A stretch of DNA of 64,000 nucleotides from Flavobacterium cutihirudinis (GTDB taxonomy: Bacteria > Bacteroidota > Bacteroidia > Flavobacteriales > Flavobacteriaceae), in NCBI RefSeq assembly GCF_003385895.1, contig NZ_QRDQ01000007.1, positions 1,178,001-1,242,000 of the forward strand, in the 5' to 3' direction. Positions 6,941 to 15,240 of this stretch are shown here, one piece after another (position 1 is the stretch's first letter; each line of letters opens with the position of its first letter). The notes beneath the pieces were generated by a model. The model ran no database searches and was not told the DNA's origin. It saw nothing but the letters and a program-made list of their open reading frames with translations. The position numbers and the translations under genes are program-made.

Positions 6941-9526
6941 TTAAGCGGAGTTTCTACTTGCATTAGTATTTCCGAAAAGAGATCTGGTTACAATTTTCTC
7001 ATACACTTTTCTCAAATCTTCGTTTCCAGAAAGATCTTTGTTTAATTCATTAATTCGTAACAAAGCATATTGCTGAATAGTCAATAATGGTAAAACAATT
7101 CGTTCTCTAATTTGAATTGACGCAATACCGTCAGGATAATTTTCCATCAAAGTTTTATGCCCGGCAATTTTTAGTAATAAACGTTTTGTTTCTGAAAACT
7201 CATCGTATATGATTTGCCAAAATTCACCAAACTCAGGATCATTTCTCATATAAGCAGTCAATGGTAGAAATGATTTAGCCAATGACATCATACTATTTTC
7301 TAATAAAGTTTTGAAAAATAATGAATTGTGGTACAGATCACTTACTTTATCCCATTGTCCGTTTTCTTCGAAATATCTTAGTGCTGAACCAACTCCAAAA
7401 AATCCAGGTACATTTTGTTTCAACTGGCTCCATGACCCAACAAACGGAATTGCTCTTAAATCAGCAAAATCCAAAGACTCTGATTTACTTCTTTTTGAAG
7501 GACGGCTTCCGATATTAGTTTTAGAATAATATTTCAGCGTACTCATCTTTTCCAAATAAGGAATAAATTTCGGATGATTTTTAAAACTTAAATATTTTTC
7601 ATATCCTAAATCAGCTAAATGATTTAAGATTTGAGTCTCTTCTGCTGTTAATTCATTTTTATCTTTGCTGAATACCTGATTCGTTACACCGGCACTCAAA
7701 AGATTCTCAATATTATAACGACATGAATCTAAAGTACCAAAGTTAGAGCTGATTGTTTGCCCTTGTACAGTAATTTGAATTTCGTTGTTTTCAATTTTTG
7801 GTCCAAGTGATGCGTAGAATTTGTGTGTTTTTCCACCACCACGAGCCGGCGGGCCTCCACGTCCATCAAAGAAAATAGCTTTAATGTTATATTTTCTGGA
7901 AATTTCAGTCAGGGCAATTTTAGCCTGATAAATACTCCAGTTTGCCATTAAGTAACCACCATCTTTTGTTCCGTCAGAAAAACCAAGCATAATAGTTTGC
8001 TTATTTCCTCTTGCTTTTAGATGTTTTGAATATTCAGGATTAGTGTATAACTGCTCCATTATTTGATGCGCATTTTGTAAATCATCTACAGATTCAAAAA
8101 GCGGAATAATATCAACTGTTGGTTCTTCCCAATCATTCAAACGAATCATTGCAAAAGTCTCCATCACATTAAGTGCACTTTCATTGTTGCTAATGATATA
8201 GCGGTTTGCACCTTCTTCACCATTATTTTCCTGAATTGTTTTTATAGCCTGAACAGATTCTAAAGTTGATCTTGTGATTTCATTTTCAAAATCAGCTGGA
8301 TTTAAATTGCCTTTTACTTTTGATAAAACATCAATTTTCTCATTTTCTGTCAGTTCATAATAATTCTTTGGGAAAATTGATGAACCTGAATTTAGATAAT
8401 GAGTAACAACATCTTTAAATACTGCATTATGAATTTTACTATTCTGACGAATATCTAAAGTGGCGAAATGAAACCCAAATAAATTGATTTTTACCAAAAG
8501 TGCTTCCAGTTCATCTAAATATAGTGACTGGTGCTTCTCGATAATTATCGTTCTAATTTTATTTAACTGCGTCAATAATTCATCTAAAGTGATAAATATT
8601 TCACCTTTAGAATAAAATACTGAACGATAAAGTTTATGTTCAAGATCGGCTACCAAAGTATCTACATCTGAGAAAGTTAGCTTGCGCTTTAAATTTCTCA
8701 TTTCGACATAATAACATTTTAAAATTGAAGTTCTTAAACGATCAGCAACTTTTAAAGTTATATCAGTAGTAACAAAAGGATTTCCGTCACGATCTCCGCC
8801 TGGCCAGAAACCAAGTTTGATTAATTGATTTTTAATTGCATTTCCGTCAAGGATGTTTTTTTGCAGATAATGCACAATTTCTCCTGAAGTAGCATAAAAT
8901 ACGTTTTCAAGATACCAGATTAAACTAACTGCTTCATCATAAGGATTAGGCTTTTCATTTTGTATAAAAGGTGTTTTCCCTAATTGCGCCAGTAATTGTT
9001 TTATCTGTAATAAATTGTTCTGACGAATCGCTTCAGTCAAATCATTGATAATTCCCAAAACCGGACCAGGATAAAATTGTGTTGGGTGTGCCGTTAAAAC
9101 TGTTCTTACGTTGAAGTTCTCTAAGAATTCGCTTAATTCATCATCTTTTTCCTTTGCATCAGATTTCTCTTTAATATCACGAAGCGAACCACGCCCTTCC
9201 ATGTTGTTAACTTCAGGAAATGCAGCGTCTTCGATAGCATCAAATAATACAATTTGACGTTCTATATATTGAATAAATCGAAACATTAAGTCGATTTTTT
9301 CCTTTTCAGAGGCGTTATTTAAAAATTTATTTGAGAAAAAGTCGAATATTTCCTTTGGTGTTTCCTGTTTTTTAAATCCTGTTTCACAAGTTTCTGTAAA
9401 TAACGGAAGTAAAACACCCGTATTGTCAATCGAATCAAAGGGTAATGTTATAAATACACTATTGTAAATGTGATATTTAGAGAGAACGTCCTGATTAAAA
9501 CGTTCAATTTTTGGTAACGTGTACAT
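6941..9526 (-). CDS. ppc: Phosphoenolpyruvate carboxylase
   Basis: This cytoplasmic enzyme fixes bicarbonate onto PEP to give oxaloacetate and replenishes the TCA cycle. The 861-residue length is normal. Diagnostic motifs are the catalytic-His segment TAHPTQFYPGP near residue 145, WPGGDRDGNPFV near 240, the loop FFDGRGGPPARGGGKTH near 555, FVGSWSQLKQNVPGFFG near 700, and a C-terminus ending NTNASRNSA. The ATG at 9526 is preceded by an A-rich stretch. A terminator-like hairpin separates it from the upstream Lrp gene, and I do not see a convincing TAnnTTTG element in the 92-base gap, so expression may depend on a weaker promoter or on read-through. Confidence 0.97.
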   Translation of the reverse strand: MYTLPKIERFNQDVLSKYHIYNSVFITLPFDSIDNTGVLLPLFTETCETGFKKQETPKEIFDFFSNKFLNNASEKEKIDLMFRFIQYIERQIVLFDAIEDAAFPEVNNMEGRGSLRDIKEKSDAKEKDDELSEFLENFNVRTVLTAHPTQFYPGPVLGIINDLTEAIRQNNLLQIKQLLAQLGKTPFIQNEKPNPYDEAVSLIWYLENVFYATSGEIVHYLQKNILDGNAIKNQLIKLGFWPGGDRDGNPFVTTDITLKVADRLRTSILKCYYVEMRNLKRKLTFSDVDTLVADLEHKLYRSVFYSKGEIFITLDELLTQLNKIRTIIIEKHQSLYLDELEALLVKINLFGFHFATLDIRQNSKIHNAVFKDVVTHYLNSGSSIFPKNYYELTENEKIDVLSKVKGNLNPADFENEITRSTLESVQAIKTIQENNGEEGANRYIISNNESALNVMETFAMIRLNDWEEPTVDIIPLFESVDDLQNAHQIMEQLYTNPEYSKHLKARGNKQTIMLGFSDGTKDGGYLMANWSIYQAKIALTEISRKYNIKAIFFDGRGGPPARGGGKTHKFYASLGPKIENNEIQITVQGQTISSNFGTLDSCRYNIENLLSAGVTNQVFSKDKNELTAEETQILNHLADLGYEKYLSFKNHPKFIPYLEKMSTLKYYSKTNIGSRPSKRSKSESLDFADLRAIPFVGSWSQLKQNVPGFFGVGSALRYFEENGQWDKVSDLYHNSLFFKTLLENSMMSLAKSFLPLTAYMRNDPEFGEFWQIIYDEFSETKRLLLKIAGHKTLMENYPDGIASIQIRERIVLPLLTIQQYALLRINELNKDLSGNEDLRKVYEKIVTRSLFGNTNASRNSA

Positions 9527-9558
9527 AATTGTGTTGTAGTTGGTTGGTTAATTAGTCA

Positions 9559-9590
9559 TAAAAAAACCTCAAGAGTAAACTTGAGGTTAT
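9559..9590 (-). terminator. Terminator downstream of the Lrp-family gene
   Basis: The 9-bp arms AACCTCAAG (9565-9573) and CTTGAGGTT (9580-9588) are followed, on the minus strand, by a run of Ts (the A run at 9560-9566). It lies between lrp and ppc. Confidence 0.75.
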
Positions 9591-9618
9591 ATTTTATAAT
9601 ATAGCATTCAAGAAAATA

Positions 9619-10098
9619 TTACATATTTTTAAAAATAGTATGCATCAAACGCTTCTTGTCGTTAATACTTTCTTCTAATGAAATCATAGTTTCTGTTCTG
9701 TAAACACCATCGATATCGTCAATCATAAAAATTACTTCTTTCGCGTGTTTCGTATCTTTTGCTCTAATTTTGCAAAAAATGTTGAATTTACCTGTTGTAA
9801 CAGAAGCAACAGTCACGAACGGAATTTGATTGATTCGCTCTAATACAAATTTTGTTTGAGACGTATTATTAAGGAATACACCCACATAAGCAATAAATGA
9901 ATACCCTAATTTATCGTAATCTAAGGCCAAAGAAGATCCCATTATTATACCGGCATCCTCCATTTTTTTTACTCTAACATGTACTGTACCAGCAGAAATC
10001 AAAAGTTTTTTTGCAATGTCAGTAAACGGAACTCTCGTATTGTCTATTAACATATCTAAAATCTGGTGATCTACTTCATCTAAACGAAATTTACTCAT
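9619..10098 (-). CDS. Lrp/AsnC family transcriptional regulator
   Basis: Residues 1-60 form the AsnC-type helix-turn-helix (LDEVDHQILDMLIDNTRVPF, then TDIAKKLLISAGTVHVRVKKME). Residues about 65-150 form the ligand-binding RAM domain (YVGVFL, VASVTTGKFNIFCKI, IDGVYRTETMISLEES). At 159 residues it is typical. Such proteins sense amino acids and act as octamers on DNA. It lies between the M14 peptidase and ppc, all on the minus strand. The target genes cannot be told from the sequence; autoregulation is common in the family. Confidence 0.93.
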   Translation of the reverse strand: MSKFRLDEVDHQILDMLIDNTRVPFTDIAKKLLISAGTVHVRVKKMEDAGIIMGSSLALDYDKLGYSFIAYVGVFLNNTSQTKFVLERINQIPFVTVASVTTGKFNIFCKIRAKDTKHAKEVIFMIDDIDGVYRTETMISLEESINDKKRLMHTIFKNM

Positions 10099-10175
10099 AA
10101 TTCTTTAATTAATATTACTAATTGCTATTACAAAGTATAAAAATATATATAAAAAACAACAAATTCACATAAAAA

Positions 10176-11330
10176 TTAACTTTTTATCAACCCGTTAACA
10201 AATTTAGTATTTTTATTTAAATAAAAATTTGCTTTTTGATTCATTTTCGGCAAATTATCATAATCATCAGAATAAACTGCACCTTCTGCGTCATATTCGT
10301 AATGTCCAAAATAATTTTCTAAGTCACCTACTTCTGCTATATAAGCATTAAAATGAATCTTATTTTCAATCAATTCTTCTTTGTATTGTGCGACAAAATT
10401 CGTAATAATTTCGATACCATCATAATTTATTTTGATATTTTTATACATAAAATCATAAAAAACGACTTTATTTTGTGAAATATTCAAATAATCTTGAATT
10501 CTATTATCAACTAAATCGTTTTCGAAGATAAGTTTAAAGCTCGTAATTAGTGAGAAAAAGATGTATTTTCTGGTAATTTCACGATCGTAATCGTTCGCGT
10601 AATGACCTGCTTCAAATAAAATGGTAGGAACTCCTAAAAACTGAAAAGTATCTCCTATGCAATTGATATTAAATGAATCATCAAAACGGCCAATTTGTCC
10701 AGGGATATATTTTTGTAGCTCATCATTTAATCCTGCAATCAAATTTATCGCTTTCAATCGGTTTTCGTTAATCTCTCGTTCTTCATTATAAGAAGGTGCT
10801 AAAAAAGAAACCGTTGCCGGTTTTCCTGTTTCACCCGCACCGAAAATAGTGCGCTGGTCGTGCAAATTGAAGCAGTAATGTGGTTTGAAAGTTTCAAAAA
10901 CATTTCTAAGGACATTGCTTTCTGGCTGCGTTAGATTTTGTGAATCACGATTTAAGTCAATTTTATTTGCATTTTCACGTGTATATAACTTCGCTCCATC
11001 TGGGTTTAGTATCGGAATGCTGTAAAATGTAAATGTATCAAGCATTTTTTTTGCAAAGTCAGATCCATTGTTTAACACATTTATAAAATCAAAAAGCGCT
11101 TTTGTTGTTGTGCTTTCGTTGCCATGCATTTGCGACCATAGATAAATACGTGTAGCGCCAGTGCCAATTTCATAACTATATATAGGTGCGCCTAAAACTG
11201 ATTTGCCAATAATTTTGACTTGATTATTGGTGTTTAATTTATCTAATAAAGGTTGGATATGATCTAAAGTTAGATAGCGTCCTTCAATTGAAAGTTCTTT
11301 GTTCTGACTAAATAATTCTTCTAAATTCAT
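10176..11330 (-). CDS. M14 family zinc carboxypeptidase
   Basis: The enzyme cleaves C-terminal residues or cell-wall peptides with a zinc ion. The HxxE zinc motif is in SQMHGNEST near residue 69, the third ligand is in CFNLHDQRT near 157, the substrate-binding stretch NPDGAKLYTREN-ANKIDLNRD is near 115-135, and the catalytic Glu is in LFEAGHYAND near 238. No signal peptide is visible, so a cytoplasmic location is likely, which is less usual for the family. The ATG at 11330 lies 14 bases below a GTTTAC-N4-GTAAAC palindrome that covers its probable -7 element. It is divergent from the XRE regulator and is probably controlled by it. Confidence 0.9.
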   Translation of the reverse strand: MNLEELFSQNKELSIEGRYLTLDHIQPLLDKLNTNNQVKIIGKSVLGAPIYSYEIGTGATRIYLWSQMHGNESTTTKALFDFINVLNNGSDFAKKMLDTFTFYSIPILNPDGAKLYTRENANKIDLNRDSQNLTQPESNVLRNVFETFKPHYCFNLHDQRTIFGAGETGKPATVSFLAPSYNEEREINENRLKAINLIAGLNDELQKYIPGQIGRFDDSFNINCIGDTFQFLGVPTILFEAGHYANDYDREITRKYIFFSLITSFKLIFENDLVDNRIQDYLNISQNKVVFYDFMYKNIKINYDGIEIITNFVAQYKEELIENKIHFNAYIAEVGDLENYFGHYEYDAEGAVYSDDYDNLPKMNQKANFYLNKNTKFVNGLIKS

Positions 11331-11344
11331 TTGTGATTTGATTA

Positions 11345-11360
11345 GTTTACAAAAGTAAAC
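11345..11360 (-). promoter_or_regulatory. Operator 1 over the M14 peptidase -7 element
   Basis: This is a perfect palindrome, GTTTAC-AAAA-GTAAAC. Read on the minus strand it contains TACTTTTG, a match to TAnnTTTG, so a bound regulator would cover the peptidase promoter. Confidence 0.7.
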
Positions 11361-11368
11361 ATCTTTAT

Positions 11369-11384
11369 TTTTACAATTGTAAAC
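11369..11384. promoter_or_regulatory. Operator 2 (TTTTAC-AATT-GTAAAC)
   Basis: It has the same 6-4-6 layout as operator 1 with one substitution in the left arm. It lies 24 bases away, centre to centre, from operator 1. A further half-site with the right arm GTAAAC is at 11412-11417. Confidence 0.6.
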
Positions 11385-11601
11385 TAGTAAAAATACTGAT
11401 AATTCAGAATTGTAAACATGTATTGTGTAAATTTCACCACCTTTGGGATTAATTTAATTGACAAATGTTATTTGTTTATATTTAGGCTATTATTTTATTG
11501 TTTTTCAATTATTTAAACTAAATTAAGTAAAGTGTTAATTTATAATAAAGAACATGTTTACCGTAGATTTATATTGCATAATAGGTTATGTTTTTAATTT
11601 T

Positions 11602-11617
11602 AGTTACATTTGTAAAC
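11602..11617 (+). promoter_or_regulatory. Operator 4 over the XRE gene -7 element
   Basis: The palindrome AGTTAC-ATTT-GTAAAC overlaps TACATTTG (11605-11612), a match to TAnnTTTG placed about 30 bases before the XRE start codon. This arrangement predicts autorepression. A half-site (ATGTTTAC) lies upstream at 11554-11561. Confidence 0.65.
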
Positions 11618-11636
11618 ATGTAGAATGCTTAAAATA

Positions 11637-11652
11637 ATTTACAATGGTAAAC
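11637..11652 (+). promoter_or_regulatory. Operator 5 spanning the XRE start codon
   Basis: ATTTAC-AATG-GTAAAC carries the ATG of the regulator gene (11644-11646) in its central spacer and has one substitution in the left arm. With operators 1, 2 and 4 it makes an array across the 313-base divergent region, which otherwise shows only AT-rich sequence. Confidence 0.6.
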
Positions 11653-12117
11653 ATAGAAGATTTTGTCAGACGACTAGAAATTATACTGGATTACTATGGT
11701 ATAAATGCCTCTTCATTTGCAGATAAAATTGGAGTGCAGCGTTCCAGCATGTCGCACCTTCTTTCTGGTCGAAATAAACCGAGTCTTGATTTTGTAATGA
11801 AAATTCTTGAAGTTTTTCCCGATGTTGATTTGTATTGGCTTTTAAACGGAAAGGGAGAATTTCCAAAAAATAATGAAGAGATTATAAATCAAAAGATCGA
11901 TTCAAATTCGGAAAACGAAAATATTGCCTCCCCTTTTCCGTCGAATGAAAAATTGGAAACGTTTGACTTATTTTCAGGAATAGAAAATAATGAAGTTAAA
12001 AATGGAGGACAAAATGTTTCTTCAAAAAAGAATCAATTATATTCTTCTCAAGAAAGTGAAATTGAAAAAATTGTCTTTTTTTATAAAAACGGGACATTTA
12101 AGGCATTCAATCCCTGA
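11644..12117 (+). CDS. XRE/Cro-CI type helix-turn-helix regulator
   Basis: Residues about 5-60 form a lambda-repressor-like helix-turn-helix: FVRRLEIILDYYGINASSFA, then DKIGVQRSSMSHLLSGRNKP. Residues 60-75 (DVDLYWLLNGKGEFPK) match the typical end of this domain in Bacteroidota. The remaining 80 residues are polar, low in complexity and probably disordered, ending in KIVFFYKNGTFKAFNP. There is no peptidase or ligand domain I can recognise. The start codon is embedded in an operator palindrome and another covers the -7 element, so the gene is probably autoregulated. The divergent M14 peptidase is the most likely co-regulated target. The total length of 157 residues is common for flavobacterial members. 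Confidence 0.9.
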   Translation: MVNIEDFVRRLEIILDYYGINASSFADKIGVQRSSMSHLLSGRNKPSLDFVMKILEVFPDVDLYWLLNGKGEFPKNNEEIINQKIDSNSENENIASPFPSNEKLETFDLFSGIENNEVKNGGQNVSSKKNQLYSSQESEIEKIVFFYKNGTFKAFNP

Positions 12118-12200
12118 TTCAGAAATTTTGCGTATTTGAAAAATTTTGAAATTGTTTTCCAATTAAGCGATTCTCACTCAATTGGAAAAATAATGAATTT

Positions 12201-12752
12201 TTAGAATTGTAATCCGTTATCAGGAATTTTTCCTAGTACACCTTTGTAGTGTTTTTTTAAAATTTCTAAATCGGCTTCATAATTTCCAGTTGGAAAAAAT
12301 GGTGTTCCTAAGTTTACTTCTTTTTTACCCCAATCGAAAGCGACAGGAACAATTGGCACATTTGCTTTAAGTGCGATATAATAAAAACCGCTTTTCAGCT
12401 CATTTACTTTTTTACGCGTTCCTTCAGGAGCAACAGCTAAACGAAAAACTTCTTTACGATCAAAAATTGCTGCAATCGAATCTACTTTATTCAATCCGCC
12501 GGAACGATCTAATGGTTCGCCGCCAACGCTTCTGAAATAATATCCAAAAGGAAATTTGAACAATTCCTTCTTTCCTACCCAATTCATTTCTAATCCAGAA
12601 ATTCCACGGGTAAAAATTCCCAAATAAAAATCATGGTTACTGGTATGTGGCATAACCATCAGGACGCATTTTTTTACATTAGCATTCTCCAATCCCACTA
12701 TTCTCCAGCCCATTAGCTTAAAGAAGATAAATTTGTATAACAGTTTCTTCAT
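12201..12752 (-). CDS. 1-acyl-glycerol-3-phosphate acyltransferase family protein
   Basis: The protein belongs to the PlsC-like acyltransferases, which move acyl groups onto lysophospholipids or related acceptors at the membrane. The HxxxxD motif is HTSNHD near residue 37. The second conserved block is RSVGGEPLDRSGG near 78, and APEGTRKK near 110 is the EGTR block. At 183 residues it is short, as in the small acyltransferases of this phylum. The N-terminal stretch LLYKFIFFKLMGWRIVG is hydrophobic and may associate with the membrane. It is divergent from the spermidine-synthase-like gene. The acceptor is not known. Confidence 0.85.
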   Translation of the reverse strand: MKKLLYKFIFFKLMGWRIVGLENANVKKCVLMVMPHTSNHDFYLGIFTRGISGLEMNWVGKKELFKFPFGYYFRSVGGEPLDRSGGLNKVDSIAAIFDRKEVFRLAVAPEGTRKKVNELKSGFYYIALKANVPIVPVAFDWGKKEVNLGTPFFPTGNYEADLEILKKHYKGVLGKIPDNGLQF

Positions 12753-12792
12753 TAAAAATTAATATTTGGTGCAAAATAAAAGATTTAAATGG

Positions 12793-12800
12793 TATTTTTG
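12793..12800 (+). promoter_or_regulatory. -7 element for the spermidine-synthase-like operon
   Basis: TATTTTTG matches TAnnTTTG and lies 18 bases before the ATG at 12818, so the 5' leader would be about 10 bases. Confidence 0.5.
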
Positions 12801-12817
12801 AGTAAAAGCATTACAAA

Positions 12818-13483
12818 ATGATTCAAAAACTTTTCAGTTATTTTATTCCAATCAAAATATTCAAAAAAAAATCTTCAAGAAGTAAAATTATTGAAGTAAC
12901 CTGGGCGAATGGCGAATTGGTTTTAGATTCTGAAAACACGAATTATTCTTATGGGAGTTTACAACGCATATTAAGGTACGGTTTACGAAATATTGGATAT
13001 GACGCTATTTTAGAAATGAGTCATATTTTGGTTTTGGGAGTTGCTGGCGGAAGTGTTATCAAAACTTTGGTTGATGAAATTGAATATAAAGGTAAAATTA
13101 CCGGCGTTGAAATTGATCCTGATATGATTGAAATTGCAAATCAGTATTTTAACCTTAAGGATATTAAACAATTGGAAATCGTTATTGATGATGCTTTTGA
13201 ATTTGTGCTTAAAACCAAAGACAAATACGATTTGATTATTGTCGATATTTTTGAAGACATTAAAATGCCGAATTTTTTGTTTGAAAGTTTTTTTAGTAAT
13301 CGCATTTGTTCTTTGTTAAAGAATCAGGGTTTTATTCTTTTTAATACCATGATCTTGGATGAGGCACATAATGTTAGAAATCGTAAATATATTTCGGAAA
13401 TAAACCCTAAATTGTTTTCCTCAAAAATGCTGCCCCGCATTGAGGTTCATAATGAATTAATAATAATTGAAAAAGTTGAATAA
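12818..13483 (+). CDS. Spermidine synthase-like methyltransferase-fold protein
   Basis: The 221-residue protein has the Rossmann core of spermidine synthases: motif I ILVLGVAGGSVIKTL near residue 72, the acidic ribose loop GVEIDPDMIEIANQYF near 95, and DLIIVDIFED near 140. It lacks the N-terminal beta-barrel domain of full-length SpeE, so polyamine synthesis is unproven and a different small-molecule transfer is possible. It heads a plus-strand run with only 9 bases to the M23 peptidase gene. The first in-frame ATG (12818) fits the -7 element just upstream. Confidence 0.8.
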   Translation: MIQKLFSYFIPIKIFKKKSSRSKIIEVTWANGELVLDSENTNYSYGSLQRILRYGLRNIGYDAILEMSHILVLGVAGGSVIKTLVDEIEYKGKITGVEIDPDMIEIANQYFNLKDIKQLEIVIDDAFEFVLKTKDKYDLIIVDIFEDIKMPNFLFESFFSNRICSLLKNQGFILFNTMILDEAHNVRNRKYISEINPKLFSSKMLPRIEVHNELIIIEKVE

Positions 13484-13492
13484 TCTAAATTT

Positions 13493-14170
13493 ATGAAAAC
13501 CCTTGCCTCTATTTTAAACGCCTTACCACCTACTAAGATTATTGATTCAAGTATTGATTTTTCTCGATATGTCGCTTTGGATTTATCGGTTACTAATCAG
13601 GAATTAGTCGAAAGTAATCCTGAAAATGCTATCGAATTTGAGAATTTTATTTCAAATTATTTAAAACAAAACAATGCAGAAGTTGCCTACGGAGGTTATA
13701 TTGAAGGTCGTACCTTGTATAAAAGAAGTACGATTTTTAAAAACGAATCAATTCCGGAGCGTAATATACATATAGGTCTGGATTTATGGAGCAAAGTTGG
13801 AACTCCTGTTTTGGCTGCTCTTGACGGAAAAGTTCATAGTTTTAAAAACAATATTGGTTTAGGCGATTACGGCCCTACGATTATTTTAGAACACGAAATT
13901 GAAAATGAAAAATTTTATACTTTATACGGTCATTTATCGTTAGAAAGTATAGAAAGTCTCACTGTCGGGAAGTTTTTCAAAAAAGGAGAACAAATTGCAA
14001 CTCTCGGAAATGCCGCTGTCAATGGCGATTACGCTCCTCATGTACATTTTCAAATCATCCAAAACATTGAAGAAAACTGGGGAGATTATCCGGGAGTCTG
14101 CAATACAAATGATCTTAACTTTTATATTGAAAACTGCCCCGACCCTAATTTATTATTAAAAATAACATAA
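13493..14170 (+). CDS. M23 family metallopeptidase (LytM-like)
   Basis: The C-terminal half has the lysostaphin/LytM fold: the first zinc ligands in IHIGLDLWSKVGTPVLAALD near residue 92, a central YTLYGHLSLESIESL near 145, and the HxH motif in APHVHFQII near 184. Such enzymes cleave peptide cross-links in peptidoglycan. No signal peptide or membrane segment is visible at the N-terminus (MKTLASILNALPPTK), so a cytoplasmic or non-classical location is implied, which is odd for a wall hydrolase. It is 6 bases from the following lipoprotein gene. The family call is secure; the substrate is not. Confidence 0.87.
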   Translation: MKTLASILNALPPTKIIDSSIDFSRYVALDLSVTNQELVESNPENAIEFENFISNYLKQNNAEVAYGGYIEGRTLYKRSTIFKNESIPERNIHIGLDLWSKVGTPVLAALDGKVHSFKNNIGLGDYGPTIILEHEIENEKFYTLYGHLSLESIESLTVGKFFKKGEQIATLGNAAVNGDYAPHVHFQIIQNIEENWGDYPGVCNTNDLNFYIENCPDPNLLLKIT

Positions 14171-14176
14171 ATAGTT

Positions 14177-14650
14177 ATGAAGAAAGCAGGATTGATTATA
14201 TGTTTGTTACTGTTAATTGGATGTAAATCGAAAACAATCAGCAGAGATACAGAGGATTTAAAAATTAAAAAAGTAGCTTCTACTGAAATTAATTCAAATC
14301 AGCAGAAAAAAGCGTACGAATTAGGTAAACGCGTATTGGAAACCTGCAATACTTCAAAATTTAAGCCTTTTAATGAAACCGAAGTAACGAAATCTGTTAT
14401 GGATAACACAACTGAGGAAAGATTGACAAAAACCTGCCAACGTTTTAGACAATATTATGGAAGTTTTATTGATTTGAAGTTAGATGGTGTATATAAAACA
14501 AAAAACGAAGTGATTTACCGTTATCATGCTTTGTATACAAAAAAGGTTGCCAATAAAGAATTACGTGTTTTTGTTGATGAAAACAATCTGGTTTCTGCTA
14601 TAAAATCGATGGATTGGGACGAAAAATTTGATATAAAAGTAACCGAATAA
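14177..14650 (+). CDS. Small lipoprotein of unknown function
   Basis: The N-terminus MKKAGLIICLLLLIGCKSK is a lipoprotein signal with the lipidation Cys at residue 16. The mature part (about 140 residues) is basic and has no motif I recognise, although ELGKRVLETCNTSKFKPF and RFRQYYGSFIDLKLDGVYKT suggest a small alpha+beta domain of the DUF3887-like sort. It is probably anchored in the outer or inner membrane facing the periplasm. It lies between the M23 peptidase and another exported protein with gaps of 6 and 10 bases, so all are likely one operon. Confidence 0.75.
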   Translation: MKKAGLIICLLLLIGCKSKTISRDTEDLKIKKVASTEINSNQQKKAYELGKRVLETCNTSKFKPFNETEVTKSVMDNTTEERLTKTCQRFRQYYGSFIDLKLDGVYKTKNEVIYRYHALYTKKVANKELRVFVDENNLVSAIKSMDWDEKFDIKVTE

Positions 14651-14660
14651 TAGTATATAT

Positions 14661-15188
14661 ATGATTTTAAAAATGCCACTTATCTTTCTTTTTGTTTTAA
14701 TTTCGACGTTTGCCAATGCACAGCAAACTATTAGTGTAAAGGGATCTCAGCCTTATAATGCAACTCAGGATTATACTTTCATTTGCGAAAAGTATGTTTT
14801 ATCAGGAGAAATTAATGTTCAAATTGCAAAAACAGATAAAGGTGGAATTTTAAAATTATCTATTCTTACTGCCAACGATAAAACCAAAATTTCCGGAGGT
14901 GTTTATGTAGACTTGGCAAATGCTGATGTAATTGCGTGTGTAGATAAAAATGTAAAAGAAGATGCAGAAGGAAGAACAACGGCATATTACTACTTTACTC
15001 CGGCTGAGATGAATAAATTAAAAAAAACAGACATATACGCTATCAGGTTTATTGTAGCAAGTACTTCGAGCGTTTTTGGTAATCAAACTAATTACTTTAC
15101 AGCATATAATAAAAAGGCTTATTTCTCAACAGCATACGATACGTCTAAAAAAAGTTTCGATACAGCCAAAGAAATAAGTGTCTTGTAA
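14661..15188 (+). CDS. Exported protein of unknown function
   Basis: The N-terminus MILKMPLIFLFVLISTFANA is a signal peptide with likely cleavage after ANA, followed by QQTISVKG. The mature portion of about 155 residues looks beta-rich (CEKYVLSGEINVQIAKTDKG, GGVYVDLANADVIACVDKN). I recognise no family. An alternative ATG in frame lies at 14673, which leaves a signal of MPLIFLFVLISTFANA and is equally plausible. It is 10 bases after the lipoprotein gene and 52 bases before the NTF2-like gene. Confidence 0.7.
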   Translation: MILKMPLIFLFVLISTFANAQQTISVKGSQPYNATQDYTFICEKYVLSGEINVQIAKTDKGGILKLSILTANDKTKISGGVYVDLANADVIACVDKNVKEDAEGRTTAYYYFTPAEMNKLKKTDIYAIRFIVASTSSVFGNQTNYFTAYNKKAYFSTAYDTSKKSFDTAKEISVL

Positions 15189-15240
15189 GGAAATGATTTG
15201 GTAAAATAAATCTTATATTTATAATCAAAATTATCTTTAC

